The notes below the pieces were generated by a model. That model saw nothing but the letters and a program-made list of their open reading frames with translations, did no database searches and had not been told where the DNA came from. From contig JACAAZ010000010.1 of assembly GCA_013376995.1 (NCBI GenBank), positions 1 through 64,000 on the forward strand: a stretch of DNA of 64,000 nucleotides, in the 5' to 3' direction. Shown in pieces: positions 19,440 through 28,471 of the stretch. How positions within the stretch are numbered: position 1 is the first letter of the stretch; each line of letters opens with the position of its first letter. The stretch comes from Bacteroidota bacterium (GTDB taxonomy: Bacteria > Bacteroidota > Bacteroidia > Bacteroidales > UBA4417). The position numbers were made by a program, and so were the translations under genes.

Positions 19440-20518
19440 AGATCCTGTTCTTTATTGACAGCTTACGCTCGGGTGGGAAAGAAAGGAGATTAACAGAACT
19501 CCTGAAGGTCCTGGCTCTTGAGAAGAATATTGAATCGGAATTAGCTGTAATGAGCAATGAAATCCACTACAAGGAAATCATTGAACTGGGTATTAAGATT
19601 CATTACCTTGTAAGAAATCCCAAATGGGACCCCGGGATATTTTTTTCCTTTCATAAGATTTGCAAAGAATTCAAACCGGATATTGTTCATTGCTGGGACA
19701 GCATGACTGCCATCTATGCAATTCCCGCCTGCAGGTTGCTCAAAATCCGTTTTGTAAACGGAATGATCATCGTAGCACCTCACAAACTGAGTTTTTTCAG
19801 TAAGCAAAAGCAACGTGCTCTTATCACTTTTCCATTTTCAGATGTAATCGTCAGCAATTCGCATGCAGGCCTTGCAACGTATGGCGCTCCTGCTGATAAA
19901 AGTGTTTGCATTCACAATGGCTTCAATTTCGACAGGATCAATTCAATCAATCACAAAGACATTATCCTTAAGGAGTTAAATACAGGATCCAAGCTTTTAG
20001 TGGGAATGGTAGCATCTTTTTCCGTTAAGAAGGATTACAAAACTTATTTTGCCGCTGCCAGGCTGATCCTCAGCAAAAGGAAAGATGTGGTATTCCTTGC
20101 AATAGGCAGCAGCACGGATTCACAGGATGCTAAAGCACATATACCCGACGACCTTAGTTCAAATTTCAGGTTACTTGGCAAACGTGATAATGTAGAATCC
20201 TATGTCAATGTTATGGACATCTGTGTATTATCAACCTTTACTGAAGGAATCTCCAATTCCATCCTTGAATATATGGCGCTTGGAAAGCCCGTAATTGCAA
20301 CCTCAGGCGGTGGGACTGTAGAAATTGTACAGGACAAGGTTACTGGTTTTTTAGTTCCGGAATCTGACCCCGAGGCTCTTGCATCTGGGATCGAACAATT
20401 AATGAATGACCCGAAGTTGAGAGAAAATATGGGAACAGCTGGAAAAACCAGGGTTGAAGAAGAATTCTCTATTCATAAAATGGCTGAGCGTTTCTTAACC
20501 ATATACAAAGCTGAATAA
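19412..20518 (+). CDS. GT4-family glycosyltransferase
   Basis: The 368-residue GT-B protein has an N-terminal SLRSGGKERRLTEL motif, the GGxER pattern of GT4 enzymes. The EX7E pair is intact (E277 and E285, approximately) in STFTEGISNSILEYMALGKPVI. The ATG at 19412 lies inside the end of the asnB-like gene. A later start would remove part of the first beta strand (KIKILFFIDSL), so the 28-base overlap is probably real and suggests translational coupling. Specific reaction unknown. Confidence 0.9.
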   Translation: MAKTEPKKIKILFFIDSLRSGGKERRLTELLKVLALEKNIESELAVMSNEIHYKEIIELGIKIHYLVRNPKWDPGIFFSFHKICKEFKPDIVHCWDSMTAIYAIPACRLLKIRFVNGMIIVAPHKLSFFSKQKQRALITFPFSDVIVSNSHAGLATYGAPADKSVCIHNGFNFDRINSINHKDIILKELNTGSKLLVGMVASFSVKKDYKTYFAAARLILSKRKDVVFLAIGSSTDSQDAKAHIPDDLSSNFRLLGKRDNVESYVNVMDICVLSTFTEGISNSILEYMALGKPVIATSGGGTVEIVQDKVTGFLVPESDPEALASGIEQLMNDPKLRENMGTAGKTRVEEEFSIHKMAERFLTIYKAE

Positions 20519-20526
20519 TCACACTC

Positions 20527-21567
20527 GTGAAAAAAGTACTGGTAATCACAGAAGATATTTCGAAACCTATTGATGAGGGTGTCAAGAAGTTCTCTTTTTA
20601 TCTTGTTAAGTTCTTTGATTCATCTCCAGGTGAAGCGCTTATATTTTCCAGGACAACAAACGAAGATGTCACTGAGATTCACTCTCTTCCCGGAAACAGA
20701 CTGTTTTTTTCGTTTTCATTTTTTTCAAAGATCTCTAAGTTCCGACCCGAAGCATTGGTTTATGTGCCCGCATCCTCTTCCACTATGATGAGCTTTATCC
20801 GGCTTGCAATAATAACCTCTGTTAGCAGGGTCAGATTCAGTATCATGATTAGCGTGCAGGAACGGAGACATAGTTCATTAGCGAAGAGGATCATCAGATT
20901 GTTAAAGCCAGACCAGTTGGTTGTCCTATCGCGGAAAGAAGCGGATTATTATGAGAAACTGGGGATGAATTGTATTGCAAGTCCTGTAGGAGTAAATACA
21001 GACAAGTTTTTTGAAGTATCAACCGAACAACAAATTGCTATCCGAAAGAAGCTTCAATTGCCCCTGGAATCAAAAATTGCGTTACACGTTGGTCACATAA
21101 AAAGAGGCAGGAACCTTGAGTTGTTGAAAGGTTTGTTAGAAATAGGCTACCAGGTGGTTGTCATCGTCAGTACACGCTTTGAATCAGATAATGAACTGAA
21201 AACCGAGCTTGAAAACGCCGGTTACAGATTTATAACTGACTATATTGAAAGTATTCAGGAATATTACCAGGCCTGTGATATATATGTATTCCCGGTTGAA
21301 TCCGCCACGAATGCAATGGAATTCCCTGCCTCAGTGCTGGAGGCCATGTCATGCAACAAACCTGTTCTGACAACTCATTTTGGAGGTATTGATAGTTTCC
21401 TTTTTGAAACCAACTGGTTTAAATATTTCGATTCGGAAAAAGAGCTGCTTGATAAAGCGGCAATTTTTGAAAAGCATCCTAAATGTGAGAATCGACAATT
21501 GATACTTGAACAGTTTTCATGGAATGGCGTTTACAAGAATCTGTTCATAAAGAATAAGCTGATATGA
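20527..21567 (+). CDS. GT4-like glycosyltransferase (GTG start)
   Basis: The 346-residue protein starts at GTG. No suitable ATG exists near the first beta strand (KKVLVITEDIS). The C-terminal half has the GT4 donor domain: ALHVGHIKRGRNLELLKGL, then EFPASVLEAMSCNKPVLTTHFGG. The spacing between the two glutamates there is one residue shorter than the standard EX7E. The N-terminal half is divergent. The stop codon overlaps the start of the kinase-like gene in an ATGA arrangement, a strong sign of coupled translation. Sugar specificity unknown. Confidence 0.85.
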   Translation: MKKVLVITEDISKPIDEGVKKFSFYLVKFFDSSPGEALIFSRTTNEDVTEIHSLPGNRLFFSFSFFSKISKFRPEALVYVPASSSTMMSFIRLAIITSVSRVRFSIMISVQERRHSSLAKRIIRLLKPDQLVVLSRKEADYYEKLGMNCIASPVGVNTDKFFEVSTEQQIAIRKKLQLPLESKIALHVGHIKRGRNLELLKGLLEIGYQVVVIVSTRFESDNELKTELENAGYRFITDYIESIQEYYQACDIYVFPVESATNAMEFPASVLEAMSCNKPVLTTHFGGIDSFLFETNWFKYFDSEKELLDKAAIFEKHPKCENRQLILEQFSWNGVYKNLFIKNKLI

Positions 21568-22214
21568 TAATTTATTTGACGGGGATTGATGGAGCAGGTA
21601 AATCAACCATTATGCAAAGCATGGTTGAGCAAATATTTCCAAATGAAGAGATTGTTACAATATGGGCCCGATACCGCCCCAGGATGGTTAAAATGTTAAT
21701 TTCCCGTTTTAAGAAAAAATATATTTCCGAGGATAATAACGGGCAGGCAGTCAATCAACAGGAATACTCCGACTGGCATTTATTCAAGAAGAAAATTACA
21801 GGTTGGAAAGTAATTTCCAGAACTATTTTCCTGCTCCAGTCTGTCGATTACCTTGCACAACTTATGAAAGTAAGGAAGATTATCAATCAGAATAAGGGTA
21901 AAACGATCATTATCGACCGGTATACACTTGATTTCATAGTAGATCAAACCATCAATCATGGGAACATTGAGAACCACTTTGTCACTCGTATATTCCTTAA
22001 GAAATTATACGAGCTGGACCGTATATTCCTGATCACGGTAAATGAAACTGTTGCTTTCGAAAGGAAAAACGACATCCCTTCAATTGAGTACCTGCGCGAA
22101 AGGAGTATGCTTTATACCCATTATATGCATAAATTACCCAATGGTGTGATCATCGACAACAATAAGAATATTGATGAGGCGCTGAACAAAATCAAGTCTT
22201 ATTGTGTCATATAA
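21564..22214 (+). CDS. Thymidylate-kinase-like P-loop kinase
   Basis: The 216-residue protein opens with a P-loop (GIDGAGKST, residues 7-15). It has IIIDRYTLDF near residues 113-122, matching the DRY/DRF motif of thymidylate kinases, and an arginine-rich lid-like stretch (AFERKNDIPS) near 168-177. These are the marks of the dTMP-kinase-like family. In a polysaccharide locus it is unlikely to be the housekeeping Tmk. Relatives annotated as thymidylate kinase occur in glycan loci with unknown substrates. It overlaps the upstream GT by 4 bases and is followed after 12 bases by a phosphodiesterase-like gene, so kinase and phosphodiesterase may act on the same compound (inference). Confidence 0.82.
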   Translation: MIIYLTGIDGAGKSTIMQSMVEQIFPNEEIVTIWARYRPRMVKMLISRFKKKYISEDNNGQAVNQQEYSDWHLFKKKITGWKVISRTIFLLQSVDYLAQLMKVRKIINQNKGKTIIIDRYTLDFIVDQTINHGNIENHFVTRIFLKKLYELDRIFLITVNETVAFERKNDIPSIEYLRERSMLYTHYMHKLPNGVIIDNNKNIDEALNKIKSYCVI

Positions 22215-22226
22215 CGAAAACAAAGC

Positions 22227-23639
22227 ATGAAGATTCATCTAATTGGTATTGATGGCCTCGAAACCAGCATTATCGATCATTATATAAAAGACTTACCTAA
22301 TTTCAGGAGGATCAGGGAGAAAGGCTCATTACTTAAAGCCAATTCCGTGTACCCTGCTGACTCAGTCCCAGCCTGGCTTACCATATATACAGGGTTGAAT
22401 CCCTCCGTTCATGGAATTATCCGCGGGAAGGATTATGTGGAGAGTGTTGAAGATTTTGAAAAAAGGAACAATTTCCAGCTTGCCGGAAGTACTTTCTGGG
22501 ATAAGCTTGGCAAAGATGGCATGAAGTGCCTTATTCTAAATCCCTACCTGGCTTACCCTGTCTGGCCGGTCAACGGGATCATGATAGCAGGTCCGGCTTT
22601 CGTGGAAGGATCGACTGACACATACCCCAAAAATCTTCCCTGCGATGCAAGGGTTTATGGTGGTTATAAACCCATCGGACGTATGAGCCAACTGGAAGCA
22701 AATATGGAAGATGCTATTTCAGATACTGAAGCCTTATGGAAAGAATATGAATTACATAATGCTTCCGGCGACTTCAACCTTTCATTTGTCCTTTTCACTA
22801 CACTGGATCGGATTCAGCATTACACCTGGCGCTTTTATGACAAGCAGGATCCCCTGTATGAAGAGAATGCTGTCCTTTCGGCTTTTATACCCAGGATGCT
22901 GAAGTTTTTCGATGAGAAATTGGGCAAATTGATGGATCAAATGGGTGAGGATGATCACCTTGTTATGATAAGCGATCATGGATTTGGACCCAGGCCATAC
23001 AAACTGATTAATTTCAACGAACTCTTGAGGCAGAAAGGATTTCTGAAACTGAAGGAAGGAGCATCCAATATGGATGTGAAGTTCAAACAGAAACTCAGGA
23101 ATGTAACGATAAAAACTTTATCGAAATTGAAGATCCTTGATCTCGTTTCATTGGTTTTGAGGAACTTCAGCTATTTCAAAAAATACAAGAAGTCGGATTT
23201 CATCATTGACAAGGTGAATTCCAAATGTTATATCGATGAAAACTTCAGCGGCAAAAAGCCGTATTGCGGTTTCAACTTTGGCGAACAGGTCAAAAACAGT
23301 TCCGCCGAAGTGAAGGCTGCCGTTCTTGAAGAAATCCGGGAGCTCATGATGAACACACCTGAAATCCCGACACCCAGGTGGATCAAATTCAATTACGAGG
23401 TATATGAAGGAAAATACCACGACAGGTACCCTGACATCTGTATGGAATTACCCAAAGAATATGGGGTTGAGTTTGACCTGTTCAACGATATTATTACAGA
23501 AAGTGTTACCCATTATAAGATTTCAGGTGGCCACTATGACGCCGGGACTTTTGGCTATTATTCCAGGAATGGAAACAAGCCGGATATCAAGTCATTGGAT
23601 AATTTCCACAACTTTATATTATCGCTTGCCGGTCGTTGA
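22227..23639 (+). CDS. Alkaline-phosphatase-superfamily phosphodiesterase / nucleotide pyrophosphatase-like protein
   Basis: The 470-residue protein has the metal-binding and nucleophile pattern of the type I phosphodiesterase/nucleotide pyrophosphatase family: D9 in LIGIDGLE, a Ser/Thr nucleophile candidate at S46 in PADSVPAWLTIYTG, DRIQHYTW near residue 193, and DHGFG at 250-254. A late GGHYDAGTFG near 437 gives the C-terminal metal-site histidine. No signal peptide is visible, so it probably acts in the cytoplasm, on a nucleotide-sugar, lipid-linked phosphate or phosphodiester. The combination with the kinase immediately upstream is the notable context. Confidence 0.85.
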   Translation: MKIHLIGIDGLETSIIDHYIKDLPNFRRIREKGSLLKANSVYPADSVPAWLTIYTGLNPSVHGIIRGKDYVESVEDFEKRNNFQLAGSTFWDKLGKDGMKCLILNPYLAYPVWPVNGIMIAGPAFVEGSTDTYPKNLPCDARVYGGYKPIGRMSQLEANMEDAISDTEALWKEYELHNASGDFNLSFVLFTTLDRIQHYTWRFYDKQDPLYEENAVLSAFIPRMLKFFDEKLGKLMDQMGEDDHLVMISDHGFGPRPYKLINFNELLRQKGFLKLKEGASNMDVKFKQKLRNVTIKTLSKLKILDLVSLVLRNFSYFKKYKKSDFIIDKVNSKCYIDENFSGKKPYCGFNFGEQVKNSSAEVKAAVLEEIRELMMNTPEIPTPRWIKFNYEVYEGKYHDRYPDICMELPKEYGVEFDLFNDIITESVTHYKISGGHYDAGTFGYYSRNGNKPDIKSLDNFHNFILSLAGR

Positions 23640-23657
23640 CCGAGCTGAGCCCAAGAA

Positions 23658-24887
23658 ATGAAAATCCTTCTGATCAACAGCTATCATTACAGAAAGGGCG
23701 GAGCTGATGCTGTGTACTTCAATACTGCCAACCTTTTAAGACAGAATGGGCATGAAGTGTACTTCTATAGCACGGTTAGTGATCAGAACCTCCCGGCTAA
23801 TGAAGAATCGTATTTCGCTCCTTATTTGGACTTCAGGAAAATGCAGTTCAAGGAGAAACTATCTAACTGGAAATCATTCATTTATAACCGCCAGGCCCAC
23901 GACCAGTTGCTGGATTTTCTGGAAACAGTGAAACCAGATGTTGCACATATACATCTTTTCCTGGGATCTCTTTCATCTTCGATCCTCCAGGCATTAAAAA
24001 GGATGAAGATCCCCATTGTACATTCAGTGCATGATTACAGGCTTATTTGCCCTGCCTACCTGTTCCTGGATGGCAGGAACCATGTTTGTGAGCGCTGTAA
24101 AGATGACAAGTTTTATAATTGTGTTATCCACCGTTGTTCAGGAAAAAGTTATGCCCAAAGTACAATACTGGCCCTGGATGCCTACTACAGGAAGTATTAT
24201 TTGAACCCTGTAGAATATATCGACAAATTCATCTTCGTCAGCCAGTTCATTTGTAACAAGCACACCCTCTATGATGTAGAGATGAGTGATAAGTCTGAAA
24301 TTCTTTACAATTATTGTCCTGACATAGGAACTTTGGTTCCTGAATCCAGAAAAGGTGATTACTTTTTATACTTTGGACGATTATCAAGAGAGAAGGGTAT
24401 TGCAACTTTAGTAAAAGCTGCAGCAAAGGCCAATGTTAAACTTAAAATTGCGGGAACAGGCCCGTGGAAGAAAACTATTGCATCAAAGAAATACCCCGAT
24501 ATTGAATTCCTGGGGTATAAGTCAGGCGATGAATTGTGGTCTCTGATCAGGAATGCATCGTTTGTGGTAATTCCGTCTCAATGGTATGAGAACAATCCTC
24601 TAACACTCATTGAGTCATATGCTTGTGGCAAACCTGTCATTGGAGCCAGGATTGGTGGAATTCCGGAAATTGTGATCGAAGGTAAAACGGGGTTTCTGTT
24701 TAAACCGGGAAGTTCATCACAATTATCCGGTTTATTGAAAAGATGCCAGGAAATGAGTACCGAAGAATACCAGATGATGCACGAAAATGCAACTGCATTT
24801 GGCATACGAAATTTCAATCCGGAAGATTACTATAAAAGACTGTTGTGGATATATGAATCATTAGTTAAAAAAGACAGATACGCATGA
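23658..24887 (+). CDS. GT4-family glycosyltransferase with cysteine cluster
   Basis: The 409-residue GT-B protein has the N-terminal motif YHYRKGGADAV and an intact EX7E pair (about E310 and E318) in WYENNPLTLIESYACGKPVIG. Between the two domains, residues ~131-165 carry five cysteines (LICPA, CERCK, YNCVI, HRCSG) next to HDYRLICP, suggesting a structural metal site or disulfides. A similar cysteine motif is found in a subset of GT4 enzymes from polysaccharide loci. The sugar is unknown. A 112-base gap with a palindrome follows before the next gene. Confidence 0.9.
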   Translation: MKILLINSYHYRKGGADAVYFNTANLLRQNGHEVYFYSTVSDQNLPANEESYFAPYLDFRKMQFKEKLSNWKSFIYNRQAHDQLLDFLETVKPDVAHIHLFLGSLSSSILQALKRMKIPIVHSVHDYRLICPAYLFLDGRNHVCERCKDDKFYNCVIHRCSGKSYAQSTILALDAYYRKYYLNPVEYIDKFIFVSQFICNKHTLYDVEMSDKSEILYNYCPDIGTLVPESRKGDYFLYFGRLSREKGIATLVKAAAKANVKLKIAGTGPWKKTIASKKYPDIEFLGYKSGDELWSLIRNASFVVIPSQWYENNPLTLIESYACGKPVIGARIGGIPEIVIEGKTGFLFKPGSSSQLSGLLKRCQEMSTEEYQMMHENATAFGIRNFNPEDYYKRLLWIYESLVKKDRYA

Positions 24888-24949
24888 AATTGCAAGGATG
24901 GGTTTTAACACCGACTAAAATGTTAATATTTCAAATCATGCATATTCCA

Positions 24950-24965
24950 TCCCGATAAATCGGGA
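24950..24965. repeat. Short perfect palindrome, REP-like
   Basis: TCCCGA and TCGGGA flank a 4-base TAAA spacer in the 112-base gap between a GT4 gene and the RmlD-like gene. No T run follows. I noticed only this copy in the window. It may be an RNA hairpin or a copy of a dispersed intergenic palindrome. Confidence 0.45.
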
Positions 24966-24999
24966 CATGTACTGACTATTATAAACCAATTACTGACTG

Positions 25000-25905
25000 A
25001 TGAAAAAGAAAATATATATAGCCGGTTGCGGGGGCATGCTTGGCGAAGCTTTTTACAAGCATTTCAATGAAGAGTATGACCTAAAATGCAGTGACATCGA
25101 TGTAAATGATTCATGGCTCAGCTACCTGGATTTCAGGCAGTTTGAGGCATATTCAAAAGATGTCAGCGATTTCAGGCCCGACTATCTGTTTCACCTGGGT
25201 GCGTATACTGATCTTGAGTTTTGTGAGATGAATGTTGAGGACACCTACAACACCAATACAATTGCCGTTGAGAATGCCGTGTATATTGCTAATTCCCTCA
25301 ATATTCCGATCCTGTACATCAGTACAGCCGGGATTTTTGACGGGAAGAAGGAATTCTACGATGACTGGGATCAGCCAAACCCTTTGGGTCATTATGCCAG
25401 GGCAAAGTATGCGGGTGAAAGGTTCGTAGTTGAAAATGCGAAAACCTATCTCATATGCAGGGCAGGATGGATGATGGGTTCCGGCCCGCGCAAGGATAAG
25501 AAATTCGTTCAAAAGATCATGAAGCAGTTGAAAGAAGGGAAAAAGGAATTATTCATCGTAGATGATAAAGATGGCACGCCTACCTATACCCATGATTTCG
25601 CACAAAACGTAAAACTATTGCTTCAGAAAGAATACTGGGGATTGTACAACCTGGTTTGCGGCGGGCAGACCAGCAGACTGGAAGTTACCCTGGAAATGAT
25701 TAAAATCCTCGGGTTTCAGGATAAAATAAAGATACACCCCGTTCCCTCATCTCATTTTAAGGATGTTTATTTTGCTGAGCGGCCTTTATGTGAAAGACTG
25801 ATCAATGCCAAGCTGAATATCCGCAAACTGAACATTATGCGTGATTGGAAGGTGGCTTTGAAGGAATACCTCGATAATTACTATTCAGGATATTTAGATT
25901 CATAG
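25000..25905 (+). CDS. RmlD-like sugar-nucleotide reductase (short-chain dehydrogenase family)
   Basis: The 301-residue protein has the RmlD (dTDP-4-dehydrorhamnose reductase) layout: GCGGMLGEAF as the NAD(P)-binding glycine motif at residues 9-18, FHLGAYTDLEFCE near 64-76, STAGIFDG near 107-114, and the catalytic Y132/K136 pair in YARAK. It probably reduces a 4-keto nucleotide sugar. RmlA, RmlB and RmlC are not present in the window, so the true substrate might be another 4-keto-6-deoxy sugar. The next gene starts one base after its stop codon. Confidence 0.85.
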   Translation: MKKKIYIAGCGGMLGEAFYKHFNEEYDLKCSDIDVNDSWLSYLDFRQFEAYSKDVSDFRPDYLFHLGAYTDLEFCEMNVEDTYNTNTIAVENAVYIANSLNIPILYISTAGIFDGKKEFYDDWDQPNPLGHYARAKYAGERFVVENAKTYLICRAGWMMGSGPRKDKKFVQKIMKQLKEGKKELFIVDDKDGTPTYTHDFAQNVKLLLQKEYWGLYNLVCGGQTSRLEVTLEMIKILGFQDKIKIHPVPSSHFKDVYFAERPLCERLINAKLNIRKLNIMRDWKVALKEYLDNYYSGYLDS

Positions 25906-25906
25906 A

Positions 25907-27022
25907 ATGCAGGCCAAACTCAGGATAGCAGCTTTTGGATTCAGGTCAATTCCCATGAGGGAAGGCTGTGCCGGTGCCGATAAGTTTGCTATGGAGTTGT
26001 TTCCCAGGCTCGTCCAGAGAGGACACCAGGTTATTGGCTATAACCGCCTCTACCCGGGGCAGGATTCAATAGCTGAATCATATGGAGGAGTGCAGTTAAG
26101 ATCATTCAGAACCATTCAGGCAAAAGGATTTGACACCTTACTTCACTCCTTGAAATGCACTTTCCACATCATTTTTTTCAACACCGCCAAAATTGTTCAT
26201 ATCCAGAATGGAGGCAACAGCATTTGGGCGTTTTTTCTCAGGATTGCCGGGAAAAAAGTATTTATAAGCCAGGACGGCATAGATTGGAACAGGGATAAGT
26301 GGTCGTGGTATGCTAAAGCCTACTTGAGGTTTTCAGCTCATTTAACATCTGTATTGCCTAACCAGGTAATATTTGATAATATCTTTGCCCGAGATTTATT
26401 CAAGACCCGCTATAATAAAACCTTTGAATTTATCCCATTTGGAAGTGATGTGCCTGACTTCCCGGATAAAGAAGAAATATTTACAAAACTTGGAATACAA
26501 AAGGGGGAATACTTCCTTTTCATAGGCCGGTTTATCCCAGATAAAGGGCTGCATTACCTGATCCCTGAATTTGAAAAATTAGATACTAAAAAGAAGCTTG
26601 TCCTGGTAGGCGGTTCTCCGAATCCCTCCAGCTATGAAACGAAACTATTGTCGACAAAAGACCCAAGGATTGTATTTGCCGGATTTGTATATGGAGATGA
26701 TTCGCTGCGCCTGATCAAGAATGCCTACTGTTATGTTCAACCTTCTGATGTGGAAGGCCTTTCACCAGTAATCCTGAATGTTATGGGCCTTGGGACACCG
26801 ATCATTTGTAGTGATATAAGGGAAAACATTTATGCTGTAGCTGATACGGCTACTCTTTTTAAGAGATCAGACAGAGATTCATTGAAAAACGCACTTGAAT
26901 ATGTGCTCGATTCAAAGAAAATAATCCAGGAAAAAGCAATAAAAGCCAAAGAACGAGCCTTATCATCATTCAGTTGGGATTTTGTTACGCGGGAGCATGA
27001 AAGGGTTTTCATGAACACTTAG
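25907..27022 (+). CDS. GT4-like glycosyltransferase (DUF1972-like N-terminus)
   Basis: The 371-residue GT-B protein starts with IAAFGFRSIPMREGCAGADK, resembling the DUF1972-type N-terminus (GxRGIPxxYGG) of rhamnosyltransferase-like enzymes. In the donor domain the sequence DVEGLSPVILNVMGLGTPII keeps the first glutamate of EX7E but has asparagine in place of the second. This could lower activity or alter donor choice. It starts one base after the RmlD-like stop codon, and the two may form a deoxysugar-synthesis and transfer pair (inference). Confidence 0.85.
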   Translation: MQAKLRIAAFGFRSIPMREGCAGADKFAMELFPRLVQRGHQVIGYNRLYPGQDSIAESYGGVQLRSFRTIQAKGFDTLLHSLKCTFHIIFFNTAKIVHIQNGGNSIWAFFLRIAGKKVFISQDGIDWNRDKWSWYAKAYLRFSAHLTSVLPNQVIFDNIFARDLFKTRYNKTFEFIPFGSDVPDFPDKEEIFTKLGIQKGEYFLFIGRFIPDKGLHYLIPEFEKLDTKKKLVLVGGSPNPSSYETKLLSTKDPRIVFAGFVYGDDSLRLIKNAYCYVQPSDVEGLSPVILNVMGLGTPIICSDIRENIYAVADTATLFKRSDRDSLKNALEYVLDSKKIIQEKAIKAKERALSSFSWDFVTREHERVFMNT

Positions 27023-27104
27023 AACAAAGTAGTGTTTAAGATACCAGCATTACAGGAAAAGATCATTTATTAGGATTGTGGAGATAGCAATAAATTGAGA
27101 TTAG

Positions 27105-28400
27105 ATGAAAAATATCAAATTACCTAAGAATCCATTTCTTCTCTTTTTACCATTCTTAGTGCCATTTGTATTATATGTGATATACTATCCTACAGATGGT
27201 GTATCAGCTGACCAGGGCAGGTATATGGGATTTGCCCATAACCTGGTAAATGGTTTCTACTCTCCTCCTGCACCAGATATTGACCTCACAAACGGACCCG
27301 GGTATCCCTTGTTTCTTGCTCCCTTTGTAGGTATGAATTTTCCGCTCATCACCCTTACGCTGATGAATGCTTTATTCTATTACCTATCCATAGTTTTCCT
27401 GTTCAAATCCCTCTTATTTGTTGTCAACGATAAGTTTGCTAGGTTTTTTAGCCTGTTCTGGGCTCTGTATTATATGGGATACCAGAGTATTCCATTCATC
27501 CATACGGAAACCTTTACTTACCTTTTGGTTTCTCTATCCATATTTACTACGTTGAAGGCCTTCGATGCTGAAAAGGGGAAGCAGGAATGGAAATACCTGG
27601 TACTTTCAGGCCTGTTAATCGGCTATCTCGCCCTCACCAAAATGATCTTTGGTTATGTGCTGTTTGTGCTACTGCTTGGTTATGCATTAATCTGGCTCTT
27701 CAGATTAAAAAGTGTTTCCAGCAGGAAGATAACCCTGATCATCAGTTTTTCTCTCATTACAACACTCCCATACCTGTTCTATACCTATCATCTAACAGGA
27801 AGACTCTATTACTGGGGAATGGGTAATGATGCACTCTACTGGATGAGTTCGCCCTATCATGATGAATATGGTGACTGGAAAAAAGATCTTGAAATGAATC
27901 CTGATATTGCCAGTAATTACAATATCCAGGGCTCAGATAGTATTCTAAAATTACATCACCAGAAAGATTTCGAACTTCTCAAAAACTTAAAGGGCATAGA
28001 AAGGGATGATGAATTTAAACGTCTGGCTATCAATAATATAAAGGCATACCCTCTACATTATGCAGAGAACATCGTCTATAATGCCGGCCGATTAGTTTTC
28101 CAGTACCCCTTTTCCCATGCAGTCCAGAGGCCCAAGATCCTGCTTGTATTTCCGATCAATGGCATTCTTTTCACCCTGATCTTATTCTGCATCTTCCCAA
28201 CTTTATTCAATTGGAAGAAAATACCTGCGCCCGTTCGTTTTTTGTTGCTCATTGTAATCATTTATCTTGGTGGAAGCCTGATGGTTTCTACCTATGCCAG
28301 GATGTTTACGATCATTGTACCCGTGTTACTACTTTGGATTGCTTTTATACTTCAACATTCAATCTCTGTGCACCTGAAATTCGGGGACCGGGATGACTGA
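27105..28400 (+). CDS. GT39/PMT-like (ArnT-type) integral-membrane glycosyltransferase
   Basis: The 431-residue protein has about ten membrane helices. After the first helix, the external loop contains YPTDGVSADQGRYMGFA, where the Asp/Asp-Gln element fits the catalytic loop of PMT/ArnT-type polyprenyl-phosphate-sugar transferases. LTNGPGYPLFLAPF follows. Such enzymes transfer a sugar from a polyprenyl phosphate carrier on the periplasmic face. A polyprenyl-phosphate glycosyltransferase that could supply the donor is encoded at 41299. A Wzy-type polymerase is a less likely alternative. Confidence 0.75.
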   Translation: MKNIKLPKNPFLLFLPFLVPFVLYVIYYPTDGVSADQGRYMGFAHNLVNGFYSPPAPDIDLTNGPGYPLFLAPFVGMNFPLITLTLMNALFYYLSIVFLFKSLLFVVNDKFARFFSLFWALYYMGYQSIPFIHTETFTYLLVSLSIFTTLKAFDAEKGKQEWKYLVLSGLLIGYLALTKMIFGYVLFVLLLGYALIWLFRLKSVSSRKITLIISFSLITTLPYLFYTYHLTGRLYYWGMGNDALYWMSSPYHDEYGDWKKDLEMNPDIASNYNIQGSDSILKLHHQKDFELLKNLKGIERDDEFKRLAINNIKAYPLHYAENIVYNAGRLVFQYPFSHAVQRPKILLVFPINGILFTLILFCIFPTLFNWKKIPAPVRFLLLIVIIYLGGSLMVSTYARMFTIIVPVLLLWIAFILQHSISVHLKFGDRDD

Positions 28401-28471
28401 AAACATTGCTGTGCTGTATTCATTATTTTTTTAGTTAAACATGTTGTTTCTAATTTCTATTTTTTATTAAG

